Assembly (NCBI GenBank): GCA_902592375.1
Contig: CACJEG010000003.1
Coordinates: 85,327-149,326, forward strand
Direction of reading: 5' to 3'
Source of the DNA: an uncultured Pelagibacteraceae bacterium
Lineage (GTDB): Bacteria; Pseudomonadota; Alphaproteobacteria; Pelagibacterales; Pelagibacteraceae
DNA: 64,000 nucleotides
A model generated the notes under the pieces. It saw only the letters and a list, made by a program, of their open reading frames with translations, searched no databases and had not been told where the DNA came from. Below, piece by piece: positions 46,088-53,431 of this stretch (within the stretch, counting starts at the first letter, position 1; every line of letters begins with the position of its first letter). A program made the position numbers and the translations under genes.

Positions 46088-46585
46088 ATGAGAACAATAG
46101 ATAACATTAACGATCTTAACAAGTCTGATTTTTTGTCTGTATTTGGTAATGTTTTTGAAAAAACTGAATCAGTTGCTATAGAAGCTTTTGAGTCAAGACC
46201 ATTTAAAAACTTCGAAGATATTGTGTTTAAAATGCTAGATATTTATGAAAATTACGAAAAGAATAAAATTTTAGAGATTTTAAATGCACATCCTGAGCTT
46301 GCTGTAGCAAAAAAAATGACCTCTGAATCTATATCAGAACAGGCCTCTGCAAAATTAAACCAATGTTCTAATGATGAATATGAGGAATTTAAAAAATTAA
46401 ATGCAGAATATAAAAAAAAGTTTAATTTTCCTTTTATAATTGCCGTAAAAGGTAAAGATAAAAATGAAATTTTGAATAATTTTAGACAAAGAATACAAAG
46501 TGATGTAGAAAGTGAATTCCTTGAAGCAAAAAAACAAGTAAAAAAAATCGCAACCTTTCGTTTGAATGAAATAAACAAAAAATGA
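46088..46585 (+). CDS. uraD: OHCU decarboxylase
   Basis: A 165-residue helical enzyme that converts 2-oxo-4-hydroxy-4-carboxy-5-ureidoimidazoline to S-allantoin. The catalytic histidine and glutamate lie in AHPELAVAKKM near 58-68, and the SESISEQASAKL and KFNFPFIIAVKGK segments are classical. The full length is standard for the single-domain form. It heads the rightward operon uraD-alc-allA-puuE and overlaps alc by 4 bp. No Shine-Dalgarno is visible. Confidence 0.94.
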   Translation: MRTIDNINDLNKSDFLSVFGNVFEKTESVAIEAFESRPFKNFEDIVFKMLDIYENYEKNKILEILNAHPELAVAKKMTSESISEQASAKLNQCSNDEYEEFKKLNAEYKKKFNFPFIIAVKGKDKNEILNNFRQRIQSDVESEFLEAKKQVKKIATFRLNEINKK

Positions 46586-47568
46586 AAAAATTTATAAGTG
46601 CAAAAATGATTAACTTAGCAGATCCAAGAATTGGATCTAAAGTTATATTTAAGACTGATGATTTTTTTGCAGCTGCTCATAGAATATTAAACATCGAAAC
46701 TCCAGTTTTTAAAGATGGACTATTTGACAAACATGGTAAATGGATGGATGGATGGGAAACAAGGAGAAGAAGATCAAAAGGTTTTGATTATTTAATTTTA
46801 AAACTTGGTAAACCTGGAAAGATATTTGATATAGACATTGACACAACACACTTCAATGGAAACCAACCCACACATGCTTCGTTAGAGGGCTGCTTAAGTA
46901 AAACAAAGCCTAATAAGAAAACAAAATGGATTTCTTTACTGAGCAAAAAAAAACTTGGGCCAAGCCGAAACCATAGCTTCAAATCAAAAAACAAATCTGT
47001 TTTTAATTATATAAGACTAAACATTTTTCCAGATGGTGGAGTTGCAAGAATAAGACTTTATGGAAAAATTGAAATGGAAAAAAACTTTTTAAGTAACAAA
47101 ACTATCAACCTTACATCTGTTTTAAATGGCGCTTCAATTGTTGGTTGTAATAATGAACATTTTGGCAGGGCTGAAAATATCATAGCACCTGGTAAAGGAA
47201 AAAATATGGGAGATGGTTGGGAAACAAGAAGAAGTAGAGGAAAAAACTTTGATTGGCTTATAATAAAATTTGGAAAACCAGGATTAATAAAAAAACTAGA
47301 GATAGATACCCATCATTTTAAAGGAAACTATCCCGATAGTTGTTCAATTCAAACCGCAAGCATTTCAAAAGATCTGTCCAATAAATCAATTGTCAATAAT
47401 TCAAAAAATTGGAAGTTTATTTTAAATAAGTCAAAACTCTCAGCTCACAAGAAACATATTTTTAAAAAATTCTTAATTAAAAGAAGTAAGGAAAATTATC
47501 TTAAAATAAATATCTATCCAGACGGTGGAATTTCAAGAATAAGGGCATTTGGAAATTTTGTGAAATGA
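46582..47568 (+). CDS. alc: Allantoicase
   Basis: A 328-residue enzyme hydrolysing allantoate to ureidoglycolate and urea. It is built of two homologous beta-sandwich repeats, which can be seen directly. WETRRRRSKGFDY and THFNGNQPTHASLEG in the first half are echoed by WETRRSRGKNFDW and HHFKGNYPDSCSIQT in the second. Each repeat ends in a FPDGG-ARIRLYG-like strand. Start and stop overlap the flanking genes by 4 bp. The use of allantoicase rather than allantoate amidohydrolase means urea, not ammonia, is released. Confidence 0.95.
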   Translation: MKKFISAKMINLADPRIGSKVIFKTDDFFAAAHRILNIETPVFKDGLFDKHGKWMDGWETRRRRSKGFDYLILKLGKPGKIFDIDIDTTHFNGNQPTHASLEGCLSKTKPNKKTKWISLLSKKKLGPSRNHSFKSKNKSVFNYIRLNIFPDGGVARIRLYGKIEMEKNFLSNKTINLTSVLNGASIVGCNNEHFGRAENIIAPGKGKNMGDGWETRRSRGKNFDWLIIKFGKPGLIKKLEIDTHHFKGNYPDSCSIQTASISKDLSNKSIVNNSKNWKFILNKSKLSAHKKHIFKKFLIKRSKENYLKINIYPDGGISRIRAFGNFVK

Positions 47569-48056
47569 AAGTAATAAAAGCAAAAAAAATTACTAAAAAA
47601 AATTTTTCTAAATTTGGTCAATTAATAGATACGTCAAAAAAAAATCCTATAAATATTAATGATGGATATGCAAAAAGATTTGATAATTTGATAAATTTAG
47701 ATGCATCTAAAAACAAAGGGAAAGCAATTGTTAGTATTTTTAAAGCAAAAAAAAGAAGGTTTCCTATGAAAATTGATATGATGGAAAAACATCCTTTAGG
47801 AAGCCAAGCCTTTATACCTATGGAAGATACAAAATTTTTAGTGTTTGTAGCACCAAAAGGAGATAAACCAGATGTAAATAAAATCCAATCCTTTTTAGTC
47901 CCAAAACAAACTGGGGTTAATTACAATGCTGGTATTTGGCACTTTCCGTTGATTTCTATGAAAAATATGAATTTCCTAATTGTTGATAGAAAAGGAAAAG
48001 GAAACAATCTCGTCATTTATAAATTTAAAAAAGATAAAATTATTTTGAAAAAATGA
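47565..48056 (+). CDS. allA: Ureidoglycolate lyase
   Basis: A 163-residue cupin-like enzyme splitting ureidoglycolate into glyoxylate and urea. The family signature is MEKHPLGSQAFIPM near 73-86, and GVNYNAGIWHFPL near 128-140. In many homologues the latter segment reads GVNYHRG.WHHPL, so two histidine positions differ here. It lies between alc and puuE with 4-bp overlaps on both sides. The order of genes matches the order of reactions after allantoate. The reaction ends the purine ring pathway and yields a two-carbon compound. Confidence 0.9.
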   Translation: MKVIKAKKITKKNFSKFGQLIDTSKKNPININDGYAKRFDNLINLDASKNKGKAIVSIFKAKKRRFPMKIDMMEKHPLGSQAFIPMEDTKFLVFVAPKGDKPDVNKIQSFLVPKQTGVNYNAGIWHFPLISMKNMNFLIVDRKGKGNNLVIYKFKKDKIILKK

Positions 48057-48952
48057 AAAAAAAATACCCAAGAGATTTGGTGGGATATGGTTCCCAAAAA
48101 GTTAAAGTAAAGTGGCCTGGTAATGCTAAGTTAGCTTTGCAATTTGTACTTAATTACGAGGAGGGAGCAGAGAATTGTACTCTTCATGGTGATAAAACTT
48201 CAGAGGTATTTTTATCAGAAATTATAGGGGCAAAACCAATTAAAGGTCGACACTTAAATATGGAGTCAATTTATGAATATGGATCAAGAAGAGGGTTTTG
48301 GAGAATTCATGATCTATTTAATAAAAAGAAAATTCCACTCACTATTTTTGGAGTTGGTATGGCATTGGAAAGAAATAAAGAAGTTTGTTCGGCTATAAAA
48401 AAAGCAAATTATGAAGTTGCTAGTCATGGGTGGAGATGGATTGACTATCAAAATGTATCAAAGAAAAAAGAAAAGAATGATATGAAGCTTGCAGTCAAAT
48501 CTATAAAAAAGATTTTTGGTGATCAACCTGCTGGTTGGTACACAGGCAGGTGTAGCGAAAATACTTTAGATTTAGTAATTGATAATGGTAGTTTTTTATA
48601 CTGTAGCGACACATACAGTGATGATCTTCCTTACTGGATAAAAAAAGGTAATAAAAAACAACTAATGGTTCCTTACACGCTTGATAACAATGATATGAGG
48701 TTTGCAACCAATCAAGGATTTAATTCTGGTGAACAATTTTACAATTATTTAAAAGATAGTTTCGATGCACTTTATGAGGAAGGAAAAACTTCACCAAAGA
48801 TGATGTCGGTTGGTCTGCATTGTAGATTAATTGGAAGACCAGGTAGAATACAGTCTCTTAAAAAATTTTTAAATTACATCACAAAATTTAAGGATATTTG
48901 GATCTGCAGAAGAGTAGATATAGCTAAACATTGGATAAAAAATTATAGTTAA
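48053..48952 (+). CDS. puuE: Allantoinase PuuE (polysaccharide-deacetylase fold)
   Basis: A 299-residue enzyme hydrolysing allantoin to allantoate, unrelated to the amidohydrolase-type AllB. It has the PuuE start YPRDLVGYGSQ, then FVLNYEEGAENC, the metal-binding region around SRRGFWRIHDLF, and EVASHGWRWIDY. WYTGRCSENT and GLHCRLIGRPGR are also characteristic. It is the last gene of the rightward operon and is followed on the opposite strand by a cytochrome c gene. It was placed before alc in the pathway but after allA on the DNA. Confidence 0.95.
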   Translation: MKKKYPRDLVGYGSQKVKVKWPGNAKLALQFVLNYEEGAENCTLHGDKTSEVFLSEIIGAKPIKGRHLNMESIYEYGSRRGFWRIHDLFNKKKIPLTIFGVGMALERNKEVCSAIKKANYEVASHGWRWIDYQNVSKKKEKNDMKLAVKSIKKIFGDQPAGWYTGRCSENTLDLVIDNGSFLYCSDTYSDDLPYWIKKGNKKQLMVPYTLDNNDMRFATNQGFNSGEQFYNYLKDSFDALYEEGKTSPKMMSVGLHCRLIGRPGRIQSLKKFLNYITKFKDIWICRRVDIAKHWIKNYS

Positions 48953-48960
48953 AATTTTTA

Positions 48961-49284
48961 TTATTGTTCCGCAGCTATAGAAGTATAGTGAGCAACCGCT
49001 TCTATTTCCTCATCAGTCAGTATACCCTCCATTGCGGGCATTACTCCTATACCGTTTCTAACTGCCATTAAAATTCTTTGAATATCAGGTCTAATTTCAT
49101 TTAAATTTGGACCAACCATTGCGTTCGATCCAGCATCAGTAAGCATATGGCATGCTGCACAATTTCCGGCCTCCAGAAAAACTTCTTTTCCCTTATTAAA
49201 CAATTCATCAGCATTAACGTGCGTTAATGATAAAAATATCAAAAATAATGATGTACCAAAGAAATTTAAAAATAATTTTTTCAC
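48961..49284 (-). CDS. Small periplasmic cytochrome c, candidate PuuD partner
   Basis: A 107-residue class I c-type cytochrome. Residues 1-26 are a signal peptide (LFLIFLSLTHVNA). The haem site is CAACH near 42-46, and the axial methionine lies in GVMPAMEGILTDEEI near 80. It lies convergent to puuE at the end of the purine cluster, in the neighbourhood of a PuuD that lacks its usual cytochrome domain. Transfer of urate-derived electrons is an inference; a general respiratory role is the alternative. Confidence 0.85.
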   Translation of the reverse strand: MKKLFLNFFGTSLFLIFLSLTHVNADELFNKGKEVFLEAGNCAACHMLTDAGSNAMVGPNLNEIRPDIQRILMAVRNGIGVMPAMEGILTDEEIEAVAHYTSIAAEQ

Positions 49285-49327
49285 ATAAATTTGGTATCAT
49301 AATTAAAAAAATTTAAAAAGGAGAATT

Positions 49328-49615
49328 ATGAAAGCTTATTGGGTTGCAAATTATACTGAAATAAAAGACGACGAACGACTTAAAAAATACGCCGTTAAAG
49401 CAAAAGAAGCGGTTGAAAAATATTCTGGTAAAATAATAGCGAGAAGCGCAAATAATGTAACTTTAGAAGGAAGAGAAATGGTAAGAGTAGCTCTTGCAGA
49501 ATTTCCTGATATTGAAACAGCAAAAAATTGTTACAATTCTGAGGAGTATGTCGAAGCTAGAAAACATTTAGAAAATAATGCTACTAGAGAACACATAATT
49601 TTTGAGGGAATGTAA
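49328..49615 (+). CDS. DUF1330 family protein
   Basis: A 95-residue dimeric alpha+beta-barrel (ferredoxin-like) protein, cytosolic by lack of a signal peptide. The whole sequence follows the family: KAYWVANYTEIKDDERLKKY, GKIIARSANNVTLEG, VALAEFPDIETAKNCYNSEEY. No function is established for DUF1330. The ribosome-binding site AAAAAGGAG precedes the ATG by a few bases. It diverges from the cytochrome c gene by 43 bp and is convergent with the glycosylase gene. Being next to the purine cluster does not prove a link. Confidence 0.85.
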   Translation: MKAYWVANYTEIKDDERLKKYAVKAKEAVEKYSGKIIARSANNVTLEGREMVRVALAEFPDIETAKNCYNSEEYVEARKHLENNATREHIIFEGM

Positions 49616-49627
49616 GCTAATAAAGAT

Positions 49628-50263
49628 TTAATATTGAATAGGTTCTGGATCTATACTTCTCCATAAATACCAAGTTGCAACAGAGCAGTAAGGGGAAAAT
49701 TTTTTGTTTAGATATTTCACATAACTTTCTGGTGGTAGATATTTTTTATTAAAATTTTTTGAAATAGCTCTTAACAAACCAATATCTTGGATTGGCCAAA
49801 TATTAGGACGATTATAAGTAAATAACAAAATCATTTCTGCTGACCATCTTCCAATTTGTCTTAATTGAGACAGATAAATTATAGCATCTTCATCAGACAT
49901 TTTCGAAATAAGTCTTGGATTAAACTCTTTACTTAATATTTTTTGGGCTAAACTTTTTATTCCTTTTACTTTCTGTCTACTGAGACCACAACTTTTGAGC
50001 TGAATAGTAGATAATTTGCTAACTGTTTTTGCATTAATTTTATTTTTACATTTTTTCTTAAATTTTAAAAAAACTGAATTAGCAGCAGCAACACTAATTT
50101 GTTGACCAATTATGCTTTTACATAGAGAGAAAAAAACATCTTTTCTTGATGTTAAAACTGTTTCTGAAGGAGATTTGTATTTTTTAATTAAAGAGTACAT
50201 AGTTTTATCTTTTGCAGATAAATATTTTTTTGCTTTATTCCAATATGATGGGGTTTTACTCAT
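49628..50263 (-). CDS. DNA-3-methyladenine glycosylase (AlkA-type HhH-GPD)
   Basis: A 211-residue base-excision repair glycosylase that removes alkylated purines. KSIIGQQISVAAANSVFLKF near 67-86 is the AlkA-family segment. The helix-hairpin-helix is LRQIGRWSAEMILLF near 130-144, and the catalytic aspartate is in PIQDIGLLRAI near 155-160. The N-terminal domain of E. coli AlkA is absent, as in shorter bacterial and archaeal enzymes. It overlaps the EamA transporter gene by 8 bp. AlkA-family assignment is good; base range is unknown. Confidence 0.87.
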   Translation of the reverse strand: MSKTPSYWNKAKKYLSAKDKTMYSLIKKYKSPSETVLTSRKDVFFSLCKSIIGQQISVAAANSVFLKFKKKCKNKINAKTVSKLSTIQLKSCGLSRQKVKGIKSLAQKILSKEFNPRLISKMSDEDAIIYLSQLRQIGRWSAEMILLFTYNRPNIWPIQDIGLLRAISKNFNKKYLPPESYVKYLNKKFSPYCSVATWYLWRSIDPEPIQY

Positions 50264-51137
50264 GTCTAGAAACAGATAACTTTTTTTTCAAGTACATTTC
50301 TCTTCTAAATATAATAACAGATGAAACTATAACTAATAAGGCACCTAATAATGTTTTAGAAGTTGGTATTTCGTTCCAAATAAAATATCCAAATATTATA
50401 GCAAAGACTAAACCAAGATATTTTAAAGGGGAAACCAAACTTACTTCTGAGTATTTGTAAGATTGCGATAACCATAAATTTGCAAGACCACCTAATATTC
50501 CAACCATTGATAACAAAAATAAATCTAGTAAACTTGGCAAAATCCATCCCTGATAAAAAGATAAAAAACTTAAAAGCATTATCGAGAATGAAAAGAAAAA
50601 ACTAATTAACCAAGCAGGCTCGGTTGATGATAATTTTCTTATAGCAATAGCAACGTAAGATAGACCTAAGCAAAAAATTATTGGATAAATATAATATAAA
50701 TTTAAAGAGCTAAAACCTGGTTCAGTGATGAAAATTATACCAACAAATCCAACTAGGACCGCTAACCATCGATAAATACCAACTTTTTCTTTTAATAAAA
50801 AAATTGAAAATATTGTTATAAATATTGGTGCTGCAAAAGAAATACTTACAACTGTTGCTAAAGGTAGATTTCTTAATGCTATAAATATAGAAACCAAAGC
50901 AATTAATCCTGCTAAACATCTTTTAAAATGAAGAAATGGTCTCGTTGTTTTGTAAAAATCTAAATATCTATCTTTAGGAATAAGAAATAAAATTGGAATT
51001 ATTCCACAAAATCCTCTGAAAAATAATACTTGTCCAACGGGATAATCCTCAGACCATTTTACAATGACATCCATAAGTGAAAATGCACATACCGATATGA
51101 ACATGTAAAAAAAGCCTAATTGATTTTTTGATAGCAT
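50256..51137 (-). CDS. EamA/DMT-superfamily transporter
   Basis: A 293-residue inner-membrane protein with ten helices in two tandem EamA repeats, beginning GFFYMFISVCAFSLMDVIVKW and ending in a basic tail. It has the conserved GFCGIIPILFLIP and SISFAAPIFITIFSIFLLKEKVG stretches typical of metabolite/drug exporters in this family. It diverges from msrA by 34 bp and overlaps the glycosylase gene. Substrates in this family are diverse (amino acids, nucleotides-sugars, small organics) and cannot be read here. Confidence 0.85.
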   Translation of the reverse strand: MLSKNQLGFFYMFISVCAFSLMDVIVKWSEDYPVGQVLFFRGFCGIIPILFLIPKDRYLDFYKTTRPFLHFKRCLAGLIALVSIFIALRNLPLATVVSISFAAPIFITIFSIFLLKEKVGIYRWLAVLVGFVGIIFITEPGFSSLNLYYIYPIIFCLGLSYVAIAIRKLSSTEPAWLISFFFSFSIMLLSFLSFYQGWILPSLLDLFLLSMVGILGGLANLWLSQSYKYSEVSLVSPLKYLGLVFAIIFGYFIWNEIPTSKTLLGALLVIVSSVIIFRREMYLKKKLSVSRHE

Positions 51138-51171
51138 ATGATTAACTTTAGATTAATTAAGTTAATTATCA

Positions 51172-51615
51172 ATGGAAATAGCAATTTTAGGATTAGGATG
51201 TTTTTGGGGACCAGAAATTAAGTTTAGTAAACTTGATGGAGTTATAAAAACAGAAGTAGGTTATTGTGGAGGTCATAATGCTGAAACCAATTACAAAGAA
51301 GTATGTACAGGTACAACAAATCATGCAGAAGTAGTAAAATTAGATTTTGATCCTAAAGTAATATCTTACGAGAAAATTCTTGAATATTTTTTTGAAATTC
51401 ATGATCCAACAACCTTAAATTCTCAAGGGCCAGATTTCGGAACTCAATATAGAAGTGAAATATTTTATTTAAATGATCAGCAAAAAATTACTGCTGAAAA
51501 AATGATAGAAAAAGAAAACATCAAATTATCAGGAAAAGTAGTAACAAAAACTTCTTTAGTTAAAAATTATTGCCCAGCTGAAGAGTATCATCAACGATAT
51601 TTGGAAAAAAGATAA
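51172..51615 (+). CDS. msrA: Peptide-methionine (S)-S-oxide reductase
   Basis: Repairs methionine-S-sulfoxide in oxidised proteins. The catalytic cysteine is in GLGCFWGPEIKFSKLDGV near residue 9. TEVGYCGGHNAETNYKEVCTGTTNHAEVVKLDFDP continues the family, and IHDPTTLNSQGPDFGTQYRSEIFY is diagnostic. At 147 residues it is the short form. It directly precedes the sulfurtransferase gene (1-bp gap), and the RND pump genes follow. This gives a sulfur/oxidative-stress flavour to the operon. Assignment is certain. Confidence 0.95.
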   Translation: MEIAILGLGCFWGPEIKFSKLDGVIKTEVGYCGGHNAETNYKEVCTGTTNHAEVVKLDFDPKVISYEKILEYFFEIHDPTTLNSQGPDFGTQYRSEIFYLNDQQKITAEKMIEKENIKLSGKVVTKTSLVKNYCPAEEYHQRYLEKR

Positions 51616-51616
51616 A

Positions 51617-52429
51617 ATGTCTTTAGTTGATACAAGTTGGTTAGAAAATAATATTGATAAAGTAAAAATTATTGATTGCTCATGGCATATGCCTCAAGCT
51701 CAAAGAAACGGTTTTGAGGAATATACAGAGGAACATATTCCAAATGCTATTTTTTTTGATTTAGATAAAAATTCCAAATTAGATACTGATTTACCACATA
51801 TGCTTACCGATACTAAATCTTGGGAAAAAATAATGAGCAATATGGGTATAGAAAATAATGATCGAATAGTAGTTTACGATAACTCTGATGTTATTAGCTC
51901 TTGTAGATGTTGGTACAATTTAATTTATTATGGACATGACCCTAAACTAGTTCATGTTCTAGATGGTGGATTAAAAAAATGGAAAAAAGAAAATAAATCT
52001 ACAAATAATAAAGAAGTGACCACTCAAACTTCTAAGTATACATGTAAAGAAAATAAAGAACTTGTTAAAAATAAAAAACAAATAGATGAAAATATTGATA
52101 CAGGAAAATTTAATGTTGTTGATGCAAGAAGTAGAGAAAGATTTGAAGGTAAAGTTGCTGAACCAAGGAAAGGTCTTAGAAGTGGTTCTATAAAAAATTC
52201 TTTTTGCCTCCCCTTTTCTGAATTAATTAACGAAGACCACACTTTCGTTAGTAAAGACAAAATACTTGAAAAGTTTAAGTCATTTAAATTTGACCATGAT
52301 AAAAACATAGTATTTTCATGTGGTTCTGGAGTGACCGCAAGTGTTTTGGCACTAGCTTATTCTTTAATAAATGCTAAATATATGCCGACCATCTACGACG
52401 GCTCTTGGGCTGAGTATGGAAAAAACTAA
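51617..52429 (+). CDS. sseA: 3-mercaptopyruvate/thiosulfate sulfurtransferase
   Basis: A 270-residue protein with two rhodanese domains. The N-terminal domain begins VDTSWLENNIDKVKIIDCSW and contains the inactive-site region. The C-terminal domain carries the catalytic cysteine loop SCGSGVTAS near 233-241. The CGSGVTA loop favours 3-mercaptopyruvate over thiosulfate as sulfur donor. No signal peptide, so cytosolic. It sits between msrA and the RND membrane fusion protein gene (2-bp gap), so the four genes are probably cotranscribed. Confidence 0.9.
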   Translation: MSLVDTSWLENNIDKVKIIDCSWHMPQAQRNGFEEYTEEHIPNAIFFDLDKNSKLDTDLPHMLTDTKSWEKIMSNMGIENNDRIVVYDNSDVISSCRCWYNLIYYGHDPKLVHVLDGGLKKWKKENKSTNNKEVTTQTSKYTCKENKELVKNKKQIDENIDTGKFNVVDARSRERFEGKVAEPRKGLRSGSIKNSFCLPFSELINEDHTFVSKDKILEKFKSFKFDHDKNIVFSCGSGVTASVLALAYSLINAKYMPTIYDGSWAEYGKN

Positions 52430-52431
52430 CT

Positions 52432-53427
52432 ATGAAAACATCAACAAAAATTACAAGCGTAGTAATTATTTTTTTTCTTATAATTGCAACAGTGATTATC
52501 GGAAGAACAATGATCGGAAATCATTTCAAAAAAAAATTCAGTAAAAGACCACCTCCTGGAATAATAGTGACTACTACTCAAGAAAGAGTTTTTGAAAATG
52601 TTGTTAGTACCTATGGGACTGCAACTCCAATTCAAACACAATCATTTAAAATTGAAAAATATGAAATATTGAAACCCATAAATTATAATCAAAAAGTTAA
52701 AAAGGGCGATGTAATTGCTGATCTTAAAAATCGAAAAGTAATTGCTCAATTTGATGGTGTTATTGGAAAAAGAGAATTTTCGGAAGATATAGAGGTTTCA
52801 AAATCTTCAATATTAATAAATCTTGAAGATACTAGCTCAATATATTGTGATGTAGATATACCTGAAATTTTTGTACCATTTATTAAAGTTGGTCTGCCAG
52901 TTGATATTAAATTTTCTGGATATAAAAATAAAATTTATAAAGGTGAAGTAGACTCATTTGCTAGCAGGATAAGTGAAGATACAAGAGCTTTAGCAACAAG
53001 AATTAAGATGGATAATTCATCAGGTGAAATATTACCTGGCTCATTTTTAGAAATATCAATTAAATATGATGTAAGAAATGGCTTAAGTGCTCCCGACACT
53101 AGTACAATTGTCGAGGGTGAAAATGTTTTTATTTATAAAGTAGATGAAAAAAATAAAGTAATGAAAACAAAGGTAACCATTGGTGATAGATACTTAGGCT
53201 TTGTGGAAATATTAGATGGATTAAATTATGGAGATAAAATTGTTGCAGAAGGAACAAAAAAAGTAAGACCAAATTTAATAATCAGACCTATAGAGAAAGG
53301 TGCTAAAAAAAAACAAGGAAATTCTAGCTGGGGTAAAAAAGATAAATCAAAAAAAGCTGAAGAAAAAAAAGGTAAATTTGATTGGTTGAAAAATATTTTT
53401 AAAAAATCAGATAAAGAGAAAAAATAA
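52432..53427 (+). CDS. RND efflux periplasmic adaptor (membrane fusion protein)
   Basis: A 331-residue adaptor linking an inner-membrane RND pump to an outer-membrane channel. Residues about 8-27 are an uncleaved N-terminal membrane anchor. Then come the lipoyl-like halves (TYGTATPIQTQSFKIEKYE and KVKKGDVIADLKNRKVIAQFDGVIG) and beta-barrel strands with LPGSFLEISIKYDV. The C-terminal 40 residues are lysine-rich. The helical hairpin found in AcrA is missing: the two lipoyl halves are almost adjacent. It starts 2 bp after the sulfurtransferase and is followed by the pump. No TolC homologue is in the window. Confidence 0.88.
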   Translation: MKTSTKITSVVIIFFLIIATVIIGRTMIGNHFKKKFSKRPPPGIIVTTTQERVFENVVSTYGTATPIQTQSFKIEKYEILKPINYNQKVKKGDVIADLKNRKVIAQFDGVIGKREFSEDIEVSKSSILINLEDTSSIYCDVDIPEIFVPFIKVGLPVDIKFSGYKNKIYKGEVDSFASRISEDTRALATRIKMDNSSGEILPGSFLEISIKYDVRNGLSAPDTSTIVEGENVFIYKVDEKNKVMKTKVTIGDRYLGFVEILDGLNYGDKIVAEGTKKVRPNLIIRPIEKGAKKKQGNSSWGKKDKSKKAEEKKGKFDWLKNIFKKSDKEKK

Positions 53428-53431
53428 TTAA

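Noticed and set aside
46252-46578. Minus-strand 108-aa ORF inside uraD
   Set aside because: Antisense of the catalytic uraD region; phenylalanine-rich composition is what reverse translation of AT-rich lysine codons gives.
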